Assembly (NCBI GenBank): GCA_024516035.1
Contig: CM044961.1
Span: 4,887,022 to 4,951,021, forward strand
DNA length: 64,000 nt
Reading direction: 5' to 3'
From: Bactericera cockerelli
Taxonomy: Eukaryota > Arthropoda > Insecta > Hemiptera > Triozidae
The notes beneath the pieces were generated by a model. That model worked only from the letters and a program-made list of their open reading frames with translations. It had not been told where the DNA came from and searched no databases. Within the stretch, counting starts at the first letter, position 1; every line of letters begins with the position of its first letter. A program made the position numbers and the translations under genes. This document shows positions 19,953 through 30,334 of this stretch, piece after piece.

Positions 19953-20025
19953 CCACCTCTGTAGCTTGATCCATAAGGTGGCGGACTTGTAGGTCGGTGG
20001 TTCAAGTCTCTTGTTAGGCAAACAT
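19953..20025 (+). mobile_element. SINE B head
   Basis: 'cacctctgtagcttgatcca', 'taaggtggcggacttgtagg', B-box region 'tcggtggttcaagtc'. The usual tail is missing. Confidence 0.65.
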
Positions 20026-20069
20026 TTATGGCCGGGTTGACATTCGACTGCTAAGTCCCTGCTGCAATA

Positions 20070-20280
20070 AATAATTACTAATATACATTATTATTATTAT
20101 TAAACACTTCATTAGATATAAAAAATACATATGTACAATACGAATAATAATTTTAACAATGAAAAGAATGGAAACAATATATACAATAAAAAGTAGAAAG
20201 AATAGGAAAATATAAATAAACATAATGTCCTAATTAAAGGGCGGTGTTATTGCCTATGGCAATCTCTTCCACCCAACCCT
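20070..20280 (-). mobile_element. LINE-like 3' end, reference copy
   Basis: On the - strand it starts 'gggttgggtggaagagattg', then 'ccataggcaataacaccgcc', 'ctttaattaggacattatg', and ends in (AAT)n. The same 3' end recurs at six sites, always oriented towards the AAT tail, like a non-LTR element 3' UTR. The coding part is not attached anywhere in the window. Confidence 0.6.
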
Positions 20281-20520
20281 TTTGCATGAGCAGGGACCTA
20301 GCAGTTCCTCGACCCATTCCTTTAGTAAAGCGAGTTTTTTAAAACAAATGAACGGATTCAACCCATGTGTAAACGACGGAGGTTTTACCCTCCATTTGAG
20401 TTGTTGTGATATCACGTATGTGATCAACAAATACATGAAAACTTTTTTTTTCAGTTCAGGTAAGTTATTTAAAAACCTTTTATTTTTATTACATCAGTAG
20501 AACCCTCAGTGAGACTAGTA
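20281..20520 (+). mobile_element. Disrupted SINE B tail with foreign insert
   Basis: 'tttagtaaagcgag' (20322) and 'gagttgttgtgatatcacg' (20398) are consecutive in SINE B. Here they are separated by about 60 bp that include 'cgacggaggttttaccctcc', a piece of the reverse-strand SINE D/5S core. Confidence 0.55.
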
Positions 20521-20523
20521 GCC

Positions 20524-20965
20524 CGTTCCAGAAACACTCTCCACTCTCATAGTCCCCGAATCTCCGTTTCAACCGACACACAACGCACTCTGATTGGTTA
20601 TTGGGTTCAAATTATCAATCAGAGTGCGTTGTGTGACGCTTTGCTGCAGTTAACTCTCTTGATTGTCTCTAGCAATCCAGAGAGGTAACGCAGCAAGTGT
20701 TCTCTCTGGATTGCCAAAGGGAAAAACTGTGTGACAAGACCTGATGAACGTTGATGGTGGACAATGTTACTTTAGTATTTGATTTTAGTTCACATTCAGT
20801 CACTGAAGTTAAAAGCAACGCCTAGAAATACTAAGACTTGGATGGGCGAACAAAACAAAATATAATAAATGTTACACATCAGAAAGTGATTGGCAACCCA
20901 ATCAGAGTGCGTTGTGTGACAGTTGAAAGAGAGATTATGAGAGTGGAGAGTGTTTCTGGAACGGA
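20524..20965. mobile_element. MITE with about 75-bp inverted ends
   Basis: Left end 'ccgttccagaaacactctcc' then 'actctcatagtcc' and 'cacacaacgcactctgattg'. The right end is the inverted copy finishing 'gagagtgtttctggaacgg'. Inside are extra copies of 'caatcagagtgcgttgtgtg' and a 5S-SINE fragment (20790-20852). No clean target duplication found. Related to the element at 36400-36962. Confidence 0.75.
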
Positions 20966-20984
20966 CTATAATAGGTAAACTCGA

Positions 20985-21210
20985 AAGGGTCTAATAATAG
21001 CAATATGTTTCTTTGTGTTATTATATCACAAATTTAGTGGGTAGCGCCGAATTATAGGACTTTTGCGTATCTTCAATATCCCAATATCTTACTTTTGCCG
21101 CTAAGCAGCTACTCCGGGGTGCCAAGCTACAACACTGATCACAAGCGTCTTCATTGATATTAATAGAACAACTGCTGTTTCATGGCTACGAAAAAAACCG
21201 ACCGAAAACA
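20985..21210 (-). mobile_element. SINE E fragment joined to SINE G fragment
   Basis: 20985-21113 is the SINE E 3' half on the - strand (tttagtgggtagcgccgaat, atcttcaatatcccaatatc). 21115-21210 is a + strand SINE G piece (gccaagctacaacactgatc, ctgctgtttcatggctacga). Confidence 0.6.
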
Positions 21211-21542
21211 ATACTTTCTATAACTTATAAGTAGGTAATAGAAAGTAAAAAAATAATTTCTATACCTTATAAATTAATAATAGAAAGCAAAAAAAACTAA
21301 AACTGTTTCTCAAGGACATGTTATTTTTCTCAGGAAAAGAAGGGTAATGTGTCATCAGGAGCATGTTCTCCTGTCTTCTTATTGTGAACTTCGTCCTTAA
21401 ATAAATTGTTCATCAGAATAACTATCAGTGAATTAATTAGTCTTTACTCAGGCTAACTTCATAGAGATAGCATTACATGTCGCTAGTCCCTCAATATACA
21501 TACCTACTAATCATACTATCCATACACAATATACTTACATAC
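21211..21542. other. AT-rich spacer with small direct repeat
   Basis: 'tttctataacttataagta' (21210) and 'tttctataccttataaatta' (21257) are tandem relatives, each followed by 'atagaaag.aaaaaa'. Nothing else. Confidence 0.45.
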
Positions 21543-21794
21543 CAGGCGCGGCCGGTGCTAAGGAGCTGCGGAACTGCAGCACCCCAGACGAAAAAGAGAG
21601 TATTTTCTCAAGTCCTGGCTCATACACAATGAAAATTATCCCACATTTCTAGAATAATTAATGCATAGTTAGTATGATTGGCATGGTAAACAAACTGAAA
21701 CTCTTTAGATACTAAAAAAGGGACTCTTTATATCCCATTTCAGTCCGGTTTATGTGGCAGCACCCGCAAAAAAAATTCCCACCGGCCGCGCCTG
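21543..21794. mobile_element. hAT-type MITE, CAGGCGCGGC ends
   Basis: 252 bp. Left end CAGGCGCGGCCGGTGCTAAG, right end ccaccggccgcgcctg: inverted repeats of about 15 bp. The interior 'gcggaactgcagcaccccag' is shared with the element at 57408-58087. Flanks (ttacatac / ttatacat) do not form a perfect 8-bp duplication. Confidence 0.7.
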
Positions 21795-22024
21795 TTATAC
21801 ATACATAATTATGTACATATCTGTATAATGCGTGTAAATCGTGTAATTGATAAGTAGGTATACTCTGGTATACGTATACTCATGTGTGTGATAATGTGAC
21901 AATATTATAATTGTTTTATTTATTCAGAACAAATGAAAATATAGGTCAACAATATTTTTATTATTATCTGACCTGGTTGCAGGGTTTTCGGTGAAACCCT
22001 TACAGTTAACACTGCGACCTAATT
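21795..22024. other. AT-rich spacer
   Basis: GTATAC/TATA-rich; nothing recognised. Confidence 0.45.
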
Positions 22025-22255
22025 ATATCTATTGTGACCAGTTGATTCTATTTGGTTTTAACGTCCTGATTTGAGATGGATAGTCAGGATGGGGTTTTAC
22101 TCTCTATTCGCTGGGTATCGTACCAGGTACTCACATTAACCTCACCCAGCCTTGGAAGGGGCGGAAATGCCAGAAAAGTCTGCTTTAATCGGGAATCGAA
22201 CTCAGGATCTCTGAACTATGGCAGAAGTCACAACCGTTACGCCACGGAAGCTTGC
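22025..22255 (-). mobile_element. SINE D
   Basis: Core 'acattaacctcacccagcct' and head 'aaccgttacgccacggaag' read on the - strand; the linker between core and head is shortened by about 25 bp (no 'ccctccg...cacgtgag' block). Confidence 0.75.
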
Positions 22256-22296
22256 AACAATAATCAATATACACTTAAATGAAGAAAAAAAAAACC

Positions 22297-22365
22297 GATC
22301 ATAGTTAGCTTGATCGATAAGGCGGCGTTGGTCTTGAAATCTGATGGTCGGTGGTTCGAGTTACA
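22297..22365 (+). mobile_element. SINE B head
   Basis: 'tagttagcttgatcgataag', 'gcggcgttggtcttgaaatc', 'tggtcggtggttcgagtta'. Tail missing. Confidence 0.6.
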
Positions 22366-22431
22366 AGTCAAGCAAAAAAAACAACACAGTTGAATATGTA
22401 GATATGTAGATTTGTAGGTACCTATGCATTA

Positions 22432-22478
<47 letters not shown>
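22432..22478. repeat. (GA)n microsatellite
   Basis: About 22 AG dinucleotides with one GGG interruption near the start. Confidence 0.95.
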
Positions 22479-22481
<3 letters not shown>

Positions 22482-22484
22482 AAC

Positions 22485-22680
22485 ATTATTATTATTATAG
22501 TACCTACGCTTTATTAGGTAAGACAAAAATATATACAGTGGAATACAATGAAATTATAAAGAAAAAATAAATAGATTGAACAAAGAAACAAGAACAAAAA
22601 AGAGAATTAAGCTAATGTCCTACCTAGAGGGCGGGGTTATTGCCTGTGGCAATCTGTTCCACACAACATTAGTTCAATTG
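22485..22680 (-). mobile_element. LINE-like 3' end
   Basis: - strand: 'gttgtgtggaacagattgcc', 'acaggcaataaccccgccct', 'ctaggtaggacattagctt', ending 'taataaagcg' and (AAT)n. Closely matches the copy at 49946-50107. Confidence 0.6.
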
Positions 22681-22954
22681 CCAATATTTAAATGAGTGAG
22701 TATGTTGAATGGGTAACTAAATACCTGATAGAGATTTCGAGAAGTGAGCAAATATTCTAATTACAAAACTGAAACAACGCAAAATAATTAGCAAAAACGA
22801 CAGCCAACGGAATTCACTTGCAATTTTTTCGCCTAAACAGATCGTTGCTTCTGAAACAGAGAACCCCTTAATGAACAGCTATACCACATTACAGTAAATG
22901 GTAACCATGCAACATTTCAGATCAGTCCGAGTTGAAATTCTCAAGTTAATGAAA
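22681..22954. other. Spacer
   Basis: Moderately AT-rich; nothing recognised. Confidence 0.45.
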
Positions 22955-23233
22955 AATGTGTTTATTTGTGTTATTATATCACAATTTTTAGTGGATAGCG
23001 CAGAAGTATAGGACTTTTCCATATTTTTTAACATCCTAATATCTTTTTATTCCCTATAATTCCACCACTGGTCGCTGCTCACATTAAAGCAGCTACTCAT
23101 TTTTCCTCACGAGGTATGAGTGGACCCCGAACACCCAAGAACAGAGCAGAAAAACCCTGCCCTGCTGGGGATCGAACCCAGGTCACCGTGGTTGCAATGC
23201 CTAGCGTGCTAACTCACTCGGCCACGGTGACTT
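22955..23233 (-). mobile_element. SINE E, full length
   Basis: - strand head 'agtcaccgtggccgagtgag', 'ttagcacgctaggcattgca', B box GGGTTCGATCCCC; body 'ttctgctctgttcttgggtg', 'tcgtgaggaaaaatgagtag'; tail 'ctgcgctatccactaaaaa'. Good family reference. Confidence 0.8.
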
Positions 23234-23239
23234 CTCGAG

Positions 23240-23433
23240 TTAATGATGATATTAATATCGCCTTATTTATACTGCTCGATTGGGACTATTAAAGTCCCAT
23301 TATTCCAGCAGTACCTAAGCCCAAGGCATATTATTGTGTGGTAAAAATCCCAAATGGGAGGATATCCCCCTTTTGATGATTATTATGACCATGTAGTTGA
23401 AAGCGACGTTAAACTCAAATTAAAAAAAAAAAA
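23240..23433. mobile_element. SINE C tail (-) and 5S-SINE tail (+)
   Basis: 23240-23365 reads on - as 'caaatgggatttttaccaca', 'ataatatgccttgggcttag', 'aataatgggactttaatagt'. 23370-23433 (+) is 'gaccatgtagttgaaagcga' with 'cgttaaactcaaatt' and A12, a 5S-SINE 3' end. Confidence 0.6.
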
Positions 23434-23682
23434 CACGAGGAAGCCAAATTAGTTCGATTTCTGTTCTGTGAAAAATTTCCGACTCTACATATACATAGCT
23501 TGAAAACTTCCTAACGTCGAAACGCGCCTCTTTAAAAAGGCATTAATTTGTTTTTTCTTGAAATGACGCCGAATTTCCAAATTGGTCCACACCACAGTAT
23601 TTCTAGAAGGTAATGTAGTATATAAATATGTACCCAGGCCCGCATTCATGAACGTTGGACAATCTGGACAATGTTTCCATAG

Positions 23683-23872
23683 TATTTGATTCCAGTTCAC
23701 ATTCAGTCACTGAAGTTAAGCAACGTCTAGCGATACTAAGACTTGAATAGGCGACCATTTTAATTCAAACCATCGTGATGCTGATGTCTATTCGCGGCCC
23801 TACTCAGACTGGGTGAGATCAATTTGAGTAGACGTTATGTGATTGGCTGTTACCATGGTAGTAACAACACTT
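23683..23872 (+). mobile_element. 5S-SINE, long subfamily
   Basis: 'cagtcactgaagttaagcaa', 'cgtctagcgatactaagact', 'tgaataggcgaccatttta' (5S C box with two changes), 'atcgtgatgctgatg', core 'cctactcagactgggtgag'. Confidence 0.75.
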
Positions 23873-23909
23873 TTAATAGTCTTCGTCTTCGCTTTAGCGT
23901 CGTTCATTA

Positions 23910-24010
23910 TTATTATTATTGCTTCCGATAAATTTCTAATATTAGAAATCGGAAGTATTGGGTTCGTTCTTGAACAAATAAATATTCTTTTGCTCCGATT
24001 TCAATTTTTT
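23910..24010 (+). repeat. Repeat H, short copy
   Basis: 'cttccgataaatttctaata' and 'ttagaaatcggaagtattgg' form the palindromic start, then 'cgttcttgaacaaataaata' and 'ttgctccgatttcaa'. It stops after about 90 bp. Confidence 0.7.
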
Positions 24011-24440
24011 TAATTTTTTTTTTATTCTACAAAGTGGCAGGGTTCTCATATGTGACCTCTTTCAGAAATTCGGGCCCTATATTGGTTGAAACTATGCGGA
24101 AGTGCTAGGAAAAATAGACAATACATGGTTGATTGTACTACTACATGCGTATTTCTGCGTTAACGTAGTGTTACGCATATTTCTACGTTGAAGGCACGTT
24201 ATTGAGTACAATAGCGTATTTGGGAAGATCGAGGATAGAACGATTTTTTACGTTATAAATTGTTTTAACAATTATTATTGTTAAAGTGGTGTGTATGACC
24301 ATAGATGTTGACATGCATCACTATGATCTAATAAAAGATAGATAGATTATTGTTAAATTCTTTATTAACATTATTCTTTATTGCCATAGGTAATAACCCC
24401 ACCCTTTAGTTAGGACATGTTTGTGTATATATTATGTTTA
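24011..24440. other. Spacer with a short LINE-like end
   Basis: 24375-24440 (+) has 'attgccataggtaataaccc' and 'tttagttaggacatgtttg', a short 3' end of the LINE-like family. 24115-24215 has two near copies of 'catgcgtatttctgcgtta/acgcatatttctacgttg'. Confidence 0.5.
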
Positions 24441-24442
24441 TT

Positions 24443-25115
24443 ACTTCCGATAAATTTCTAATATTAGAAATCGGAAGTATTGTGTTCGTTTTTGTAAAAA
24501 AAAATATTTTTTTGCTCCGATTTCAATTTTTTTCATATTTCTGGACGTTTCATAACCTCCTGAGCAAATTTGGTTTTGTGTCCGTCTGTCGGTCTGTTAA
24601 AACGATTCCTTGTAACGCGCAAATCTCAGAAACTACTCGACCGATTTTGATGAAATTTTGCACACATCTAGGAGACATTCTGTAGATGGTCCCATTTTAA
24701 ATTCATTGAATTCGTACTAGCGGCTCTGGGTGAAAGAGACCATGCGCCTGACCACTAACTTTTTACTTAAATGCTTATATCTCGTGAACGGTACACCCGA
24801 TTTTGATGAAATTTTATATGTATATGCATATTATTGTTTTACACAGGCTTTTTATATTTTCTTATTAATTAATTTTAATTTGACTCTGATATTTAAGAAA
24901 ATCCGAAATTTTGGACAATAAAGTCAAAAAATAAGGACCACGACTTGCCGATACAGAATTTTTTGCAAAATCTAGAATGTAGAAAAAATGGTTTTCTACC
25001 ATATAAAACAAATTTGAAGAGAATCGGTTCAGCCGTTTTGGAGATACAAGCAATTTAGTATAAAAACTCAAAATTCGCACGTGTACACAATGTGAAACAA
25101 TCACGAGGAAGTATT
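24443..25115 (+). mobile_element. Repeat H, longest copy
   Basis: Begins with the palindrome 'cttccgataaatttctaata/ttagaaatcggaag', then 'tattgtgttcgtttttgt', 'tgtccgtctgtcggtctgtt', 'aaactactcgaccgattttg', 'atgaaattttgcacacat' and a second 'cccgattttgatgaaatttt'. It ends 'gaggaagtattgtgtcc', repeating its own start. No coding frame with meaning. Elements with the 'ACCGATTTTGATGAAATTTT' phrase are common in arthropods. Confidence 0.6.
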
Positions 25116-25336
25116 GTGTCCATAATTGGCAGTGTTTTTTTTTCCTGTTTATATTTATACTGTCAATTTTGTATTTTAATTTTTACCTTTATTTGTTTGT
25201 ATATATGTTTTTCTAATAAAGAGTTTAATAACAATAACCAATAACAATAACAGGACATATGCATGTATATTACATACAACTAATGATAAAAATAAAATAC
25301 AAGATAATATGACCATTGGAGTAAATGACGCTCTTA

Positions 25337-25409
25337 TAATAATAATAATACTCTTTAGTGGAAGGTAACCACTAGGCGAGGTTAATGCTCAAAGCATTTT
25401 CTACCAGTG
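25337..25409 (-). mobile_element. SINE A 3' end only
   Basis: (AAT)n then 'actctttagtggaaggtaac', 'cactaggcgaggttaatgct', 'caaagcattttctacca'. Truncated before the head. Confidence 0.7.
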
Positions 25410-25497
25410 CACCTGGAACTACTGCTCTTAGATCTCTCTGGAGTGACTTTGTGCAATGCTTGACCTAAACTTTGAAAGTGACATAAGCTTTTTAATA

Positions 25498-25857
25498 TTC
25501 TACACCAGGGGTCGGCAATTAAATCCTGTTTAGGCCCGGATTGACATGAGAAAAATCTCCGCGGTCCGGATTAATAAAAAACATCGGCCGATACTGTCTC
25601 TTTGCACATTGTTACGACTACTTCTTCTTGCAAATCAATGATTTCCATCTGCAATGAGGTCTTTTGACTACAAAACAATGCATTGGCTCCATTCACCGAT
25701 TTGCCAGACGGTGATTTTTTATGAAGAAAGAGAAAAAAATGATTTACTTTCGGATTTGATTTACTTCGATTTTTTGTTCTGTCTGCGGGCCGGACAAAAG
25801 AGCTTCGCGGTCCGGATTCGGACTGCGGTCCGCTAATTGCCGACCGAGGATCTACAC
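25498..25857. mobile_element. hAT-type MITE with near-perfect 8-bp TSD
   Basis: Element 25506-25849. Left end CAGGGGTCGGCAATTAAATC, right end 'gcggtccgctaattgccgac' then 'cgagg'. Ends of the form CAGGGGTCGGCAA are classic for hAT (Charlie-like) elements. Flanks ttctacac (25498-25505) and atctacac (25850-25857) match at 7 of 8 bases. 'gcggtccggatt' occurs twice inside. No transposase remains. Confidence 0.8.
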
Positions 25858-26447
25858 AACCTTCAAAATATAGGAGGTACTACATTTTGAAAAATATGTA
25901 GAATATTTCCAACTCAATGCAGGTATGAAATGCATTAATAGTAAGTAGACTATTAATGCAAAAATAAGAATAGACCAAAAAAAAAGTAAGTATACACAGC
26001 AGTTATCCCAAATGTACCTAATAAATGTAGAGCAAAAATCAAATACAGATGTGATCTCGGGAAAAAGCAGACACCATTCACCCACTTTTTTCTGACAAGT
26101 CATCGAATATAGTCATAAAATAAAAACTTGTGTCCGTTTGAGTTTTAATAATCTTTATTTTATGTTTTTTCGGTCGATTAATTTGTGTATGGGTAAATAA
26201 TTTTTATTATTAGGATAGGAAGTCGCGCGACACAAAACTAACGGTCTACATGCTTCTAGAATTCCTCTTTCAAAGGAAGTGATTAAGATTCAGCACATGC
26301 AGATCAAGGATGACCTCGCTTCTGAATGCTCCAGCTATAACATCAACAATGAAAATTTCTCCGCTCAGTCAGTAAGATATTTCATTATTATTATTTGAAA
26401 TTTGAAGTTTTTTTAAAAAAATATCCTGGTATTAAGGGGTTAAGGTA
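25858..26447. other. Spacer
   Basis: 'atgcattaatag' with 'tactattaatgcaa' near 25930-25960 forms a small hairpin. The segment 26205-26370 is less AT-rich (agtcgcgcgacacaaaacta, ctcgcttctgaatgctccag) but I could not find an exon with splice sites and a recognisable product. Confidence 0.4.
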
Positions 26448-26606
26448 ATGCTGGCTGGGGTACTATAAACAGGGAGTATACCAGCATTGGCTTGGTTCTG
26501 GGGGCTCTTGTCAATTATTAGCCTCCTTGTAAAGACAGTGGTAGCAGTGCTGAGTCATTCCTCCACTGTCTGGCTACCATCGTTCACGAAGACGCCACCC
26601 TATGAT
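26448..26606 (-). mobile_element. Repeat F, one VNTR unit
   Basis: - strand view of 'actataaacagggagtatac', 'cttggttctgggggctcttg', 'gtcaattattagcctccttg', 'ccactgtctggctaccatcg', 'ttcacgaagacgccacccta'. One change in the first VNTR unit (gtataccagc). Confidence 0.7.
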
Positions 26607-26691
26607 GATGAAGGTAATGCCACTACTGCATGGCAACTCTTTCCGTTCTCTTTTATTCTTACTCGTACAAGTTACTCATATGTACAAGTAA

Positions 26692-26925
26692 TTACTCATT
26701 TTTCCTCACGAGGTGTGAGTGGACCCTGGACATCCAAAGTATAGAGTGGTATTTTTTTTTAAAACTCAGCTGGGATTCGAACCCAGGACACCAGTGCATT
26801 GGTCGTCGAGTGGTTGAGACGCTAGTCTGCTAATCCAGGTAGCGGAATGCGTTGGTTTGAATCCTTGCAAATGTATGAAATTTTATCTTCGTGTATTTGA
26901 GACTCTGATTAAGTAATAATGCCAC
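26692..26925. mobile_element. SINE E piece (-) and diverged SINE A (+)
   Basis: 26692-26786 is SINE E head and body on - (tcctcacgaggtgtgagtgg; B box ggattcgaaccc). It runs straight into a + strand SINE A-like head at 26788 (cagtgcattggtcgtcgagt, cgctagtctgctaatccagg). Confidence 0.6.
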
Positions 26926-26977
26926 CAAAACAAATGCTTCGATCAAATCTATACTACTCAGATTACTGGGTCAGATA

Positions 26978-27176
26978 ATAATAATACTTTTTAGTGGAAG
27001 GTAACCAACAGGCGAGGTTAATGCTCAAAGCATTTTCTACCACCTAACCCTCAGAGTCTTATTAATTTTTGGTCGCATACTCAAATAAATGAGGAAAAAT
27101 CCATGCATTGGGTGGGATTCAAACCACTTTATCTGGATTACCAGACTAGCGCCTTGTCCACCTGACTACCAATGCA
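26978..27176 (-). mobile_element. SINE A, full length
   Basis: Tail (AAT)n at 26978, 'ttagtggaaggtaaccaaca', 'ctaccacctaaccctcagag', 'ggtgggattcaaaccacttt', head end 'ctgactaccaatgca'. Confidence 0.8.
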
Positions 27177-27234
27177 CTTATAAGTCCCATCATTAAAATT
27201 ATTATGTACCTACATCTCTTCTTTCACATTGCTT

Positions 27235-27566
27235 TTTCCCAAACCTACATGGGGTTGACATTGTTCAACCTCATGATTGAGGTCGGTATGTTGTGGCACA
27301 GTTTTACGGCTGGATGGTTTTCCTAACGCCAACGAGTCTATTTGATATTTCGTCATGATTGGACCGGCTGTTTAACCTTCCATTCGCCTGAAGTACCAGG
27401 TACCCATTTGAACCTCACGCGGCCTGGGTAGGAGGGCCGAAAATGCCAGCCTCACGTGTTCGGAGGGAACAGATTTTTCTGTGTAAAAAGTCTGTTTAAA
27501 CCGGTAGTCGAACTCAGGATCTTTGGACCACGAGCAGTAGTCACAACCGTTACGCCACGAAGGCTA
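27235..27566 (-). mobile_element. SINE D, full length
   Basis: 3' part 'ttgttcaacctcatgattga', 'ggctggatggttttcctaac'; core 'tttgaacctcacgcggcctg'; linker 'ctcacgtgttcggagggaac'; head 'cacaaccgttacgccacga'. The head anticodon-like 'ctgctcgtggtcc' differs from other copies. Confidence 0.8.
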
Positions 27567-27603
27567 ACAATATTATTATGTACTATGATTCTTTTATTAT
27601 TTA

Positions 27604-28490
27604 TACAGGGTGAGCATAAAGTCTCACCCCACCCCCGTATCTCGAGAATGGCTGAAAATACAAGAAAACGCAAAAACCCGTATTCCTTAATTTTTAGGGG
27701 GATTAATTTTCAGCCAAAAAAAAATTGCCTACACGGCCCCAGTCAGGCTGGGCATGGTCCAACTTTAAAATCTTAAATAGAATGGTATGTCTTGTGGCAT
27801 ATTGTTTTAAAGGCCTCATAAATCGAAGTTCATTACAACAAATTTTAGTGAGCTACAACTTACCGTTCTTGAGATACAGGGTCGAACGTCCTGCGTAATA
27901 TCTATATATTTTGACCTATAACTCGTTAACCGTAAATTATAGAAAAATTAAATTTGTTGATAATAACTCCTTATGACAAGCACTTTCGAAAAAATTATAA
28001 CTCGACATACTCTGTTGATATTAGTTTCTGGTCGGTTTCGTCAGCCACCCGGACGAAAAGTCCGAAAAAATTTAACGAAAAAACAAATCCAGTTTTAACT
28101 TGTTCGAAAGTTCTTGCAATAAGGAGTTATTATCAACAAATTTCATTTTTCTGGAATTTACGGTCAACGAGTTATAGGTCAAAATATATGGATATTACGC
28201 AGGACGTCCAAACCTGTATCTCGAGAACGGTAAGTTGTAGCTCACTGAAATTTGTTGTAATGAATTTCTCTCTATGAGACCTTTAAAACAATATGCCACA
28301 AGACATACCATTCTATTTAAGATTTTAAAGTTGGTCCATGCCCAGCCTGACTGGGGCCGTGTAGGCAAATTTTTTTTGGCTGAAATCTAATCCCCCTAAA
28401 AATTAAGGAATACGGGTTTTTGCGTTTTCTTGTATTTTCAGCCATTCTCGAGATACGGGGGGTGGGGTGAGACTTTATGCTCACCCTGTA
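27604..28490. mobile_element. Foldback element with TA TSD, about 883 bp
   Basis: Element 27606-28488 bounded by TA. The two arms, about 385 bp each, are inverted copies: left 'cagggtgagcataaagtctc', right 'gagactttatgctcaccctg'. The loop near 28000-28100 is short. TA duplication and a CAGGGTG end suggest a Tc1/mariner-class non-autonomous element. Open frames inside come in mirrored pairs and are not genes. Confidence 0.85.
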
Positions 28491-28506
28491 TATACATCGT
28501 TGTATA

Positions 28507-28812
28507 TACAGGGTGACCAAGTTTTATTTTATAGAAAATTTCAGTATCAACCCCAGAAGACATTCTAAAACTAAAATAATCTTGGTTAATTTTTCGAAAA
28601 AGGAAAAAAAAAAAAGATTCACAAAAAACTTTTCCCCTGAAAAATAAACTTGAAATTTTTGAAAATAAGTGAAAATAGTTCTCATGTCTTTGTGTATACC
28701 TAATGCTTCTTCAGTAAATTTTCCGAGTAAATAACTAAACCCTAACTTTTTCTACCTATTTTCATTTAAAACTGAATTATTATTTTGTTCATAATATTTC
28801 CGTTCGATTTTT

Positions 28813-28849
<37 letters not shown>

Positions 28850-29460
28850 ACCTGTGAAATAAAATGTACGATATCTCCGGCCCTGTTTTGATTAAAAATC
28901 TCAAACTTGTCTTAAAATACTTTTAATGTCAGTTACTTTTCAGAAATGTATTACAAATAGGGTGGTTCCATTTAAGATTCCAAGGTGTACCCCCCTAGGG
29001 CCGCCCCTAGTAATGGTAAAAAGTCAAATCCTAGTAGAAAAAGTTTCCCCCTCGATATTATGGTACACGTGTTTTAGCATTTTTTAAAATTTTAATCCGT
29101 TCTCTAGATATTTCAAGTGGCTCCTTTTTTTGGCGGACCCTGAGTAATTTTTTTATATGCATCGTTGTATCGAACAAATTATGCACGATTTATCACCTAT
29201 ATGTCCGCATAATAAAAGTCAGTGGACGTGTGACACATGTACACAGGGCGAAGACAAGAACTGATAACAGACCACACGAAGTAGTGACATAAGGAACCCC
29301 CGAAAAAGACGTGGACATACGTCAATAAATAATCATTAAACATGCACATAACTTATTGAAACGAAACCGCACCGGTTGTAATAAAAAATCAACGAAATTT
29401 TCCGGCAGGGAACAGTTAGTTGAGATAGTACGTTGAGACATCTTCGGTGACGAGGGGTAC
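28507..29460. mobile_element. One-ended CAGGGTG element and spacer
   Basis: At 28509 a different element starts 'cagggtgaccaagttttatt' after TA. No matching right end is seen, so it is truncated or diverged. An A33-like run lies at 28815-28847. 'atacatcgttgtat' (28494) recurs as 'atgcatcgttgtat' (29157). The rest, to 29460, holds nothing recognisable. Confidence 0.5.
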
Positions 29461-29466
29461 ACTTCT

Positions 29467-29720
29467 CCTTCTTCCCGGTAGCTCAGTGGTAAAGGCGGCA
29501 CTCTGTGAATCCAGAGATTCCAGAGGTCGTGGGTTTGAAACCCAACCGGGACATGACAAGTTATCCTCCCATTTGGGACAGACAGACAGACCAATGGCTG
29601 AAACTTTGAATTTAAGAACTGGGGACCTTAAAACGTGTTTTGGCACTGAAAACTGACTATCAAAATTTTTGGGTGATTCCATTACCTTCCTATCTATAGG
29701 ATAAGGAAAGTAAAAAGATA
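29467..29720 (+). mobile_element. SINE C head joined to repeat L
   Basis: 29467-29575: 'cttcccggtagctcagtggt', 'cagaggtcgtgggtttgaaa'. From 29578 the sequence 'gacagacagaccaatggctg', 'gaactggggaccttaaaacg', 'gggtgattccattaccttcc' matches the inverse of 40440-40570. Two repeats are fused at 'tcccatttgggacagac'. Confidence 0.65.
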
Positions 29721-29984
29721 TCTTCACAGAATGATCAATGATATATTTATTATTAAAATTACATAGTAATTGGTTTTTGAATTATTATTCCTGAATCGAA
29801 ATTTTGATAAAATACATAAAATCAACAGTAATGGGCACATAAGAAAAAAGATATTTGAAAAAAAAAAAAAAAAAAAAAACATTCAAAATTTCTTACTCGT
29901 GACTTAAAATCTGTTGATGATGATCAAAATTAAAGAGAAAGTAAAATAAAATAAAGGTTAAAAACAGGGATCCGTTGTAGCGTA
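29721..29984. other. AT-rich spacer
   Basis: An A20 run at 29860-29879 may mark an old retro-insertion. Confidence 0.4.
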
Positions 29985-30210
29985 GCGCGGAGATCCGTTG
30001 ATTCGAATCCCACCCAGTGCATGAATATTTCCTCATTCATTTGAGTTTGTGAACACTTAATAATAATGATAAGACTCTGAGGTAACCCTCAAAATTCTTT
30101 GAGTAAAATAAGTAAAAGTATAGTGAATTTTTTTGAGCATTAACCTCGCCTGCTGTGTACCTTCCATTAAATGACAGAAGAGTGTTATTATTATTATTTT
30201 AAGTTTGTTC
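29985..30210 (+). mobile_element. SINE A, head truncated
   Basis: Starts inside the head (agatccgttgattcgaatcc), 'ctcattcatttgagtttgtg'. The tail is interrupted by about 40 bp ('ttctttgagtaaaataagta') before 'gagcattaacctcgcctgct'. Confidence 0.7.
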
Positions 30211-30334
30211 GACAAAGTTGTTCGATGTTATTGTATTTAAAAAAAATAAAAATTATAGTAAAATTGTCAATACTTTCCTAAATCCTAGCTACAAAAAAGT
30301 TTAAAAGTTGTCATATTTTGTTAGTTAACACTTT

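Noticed and set aside
26205..26375. Less AT-rich stretch as a coding exon
   Set aside because: No frame with both splice sites and a recognisable product.
27456..28520. Mirrored frames in the foldback element as a gene pair
   Set aside because: They are the same sequence read from the two inverted arms, with no protein similarity that I recognise.
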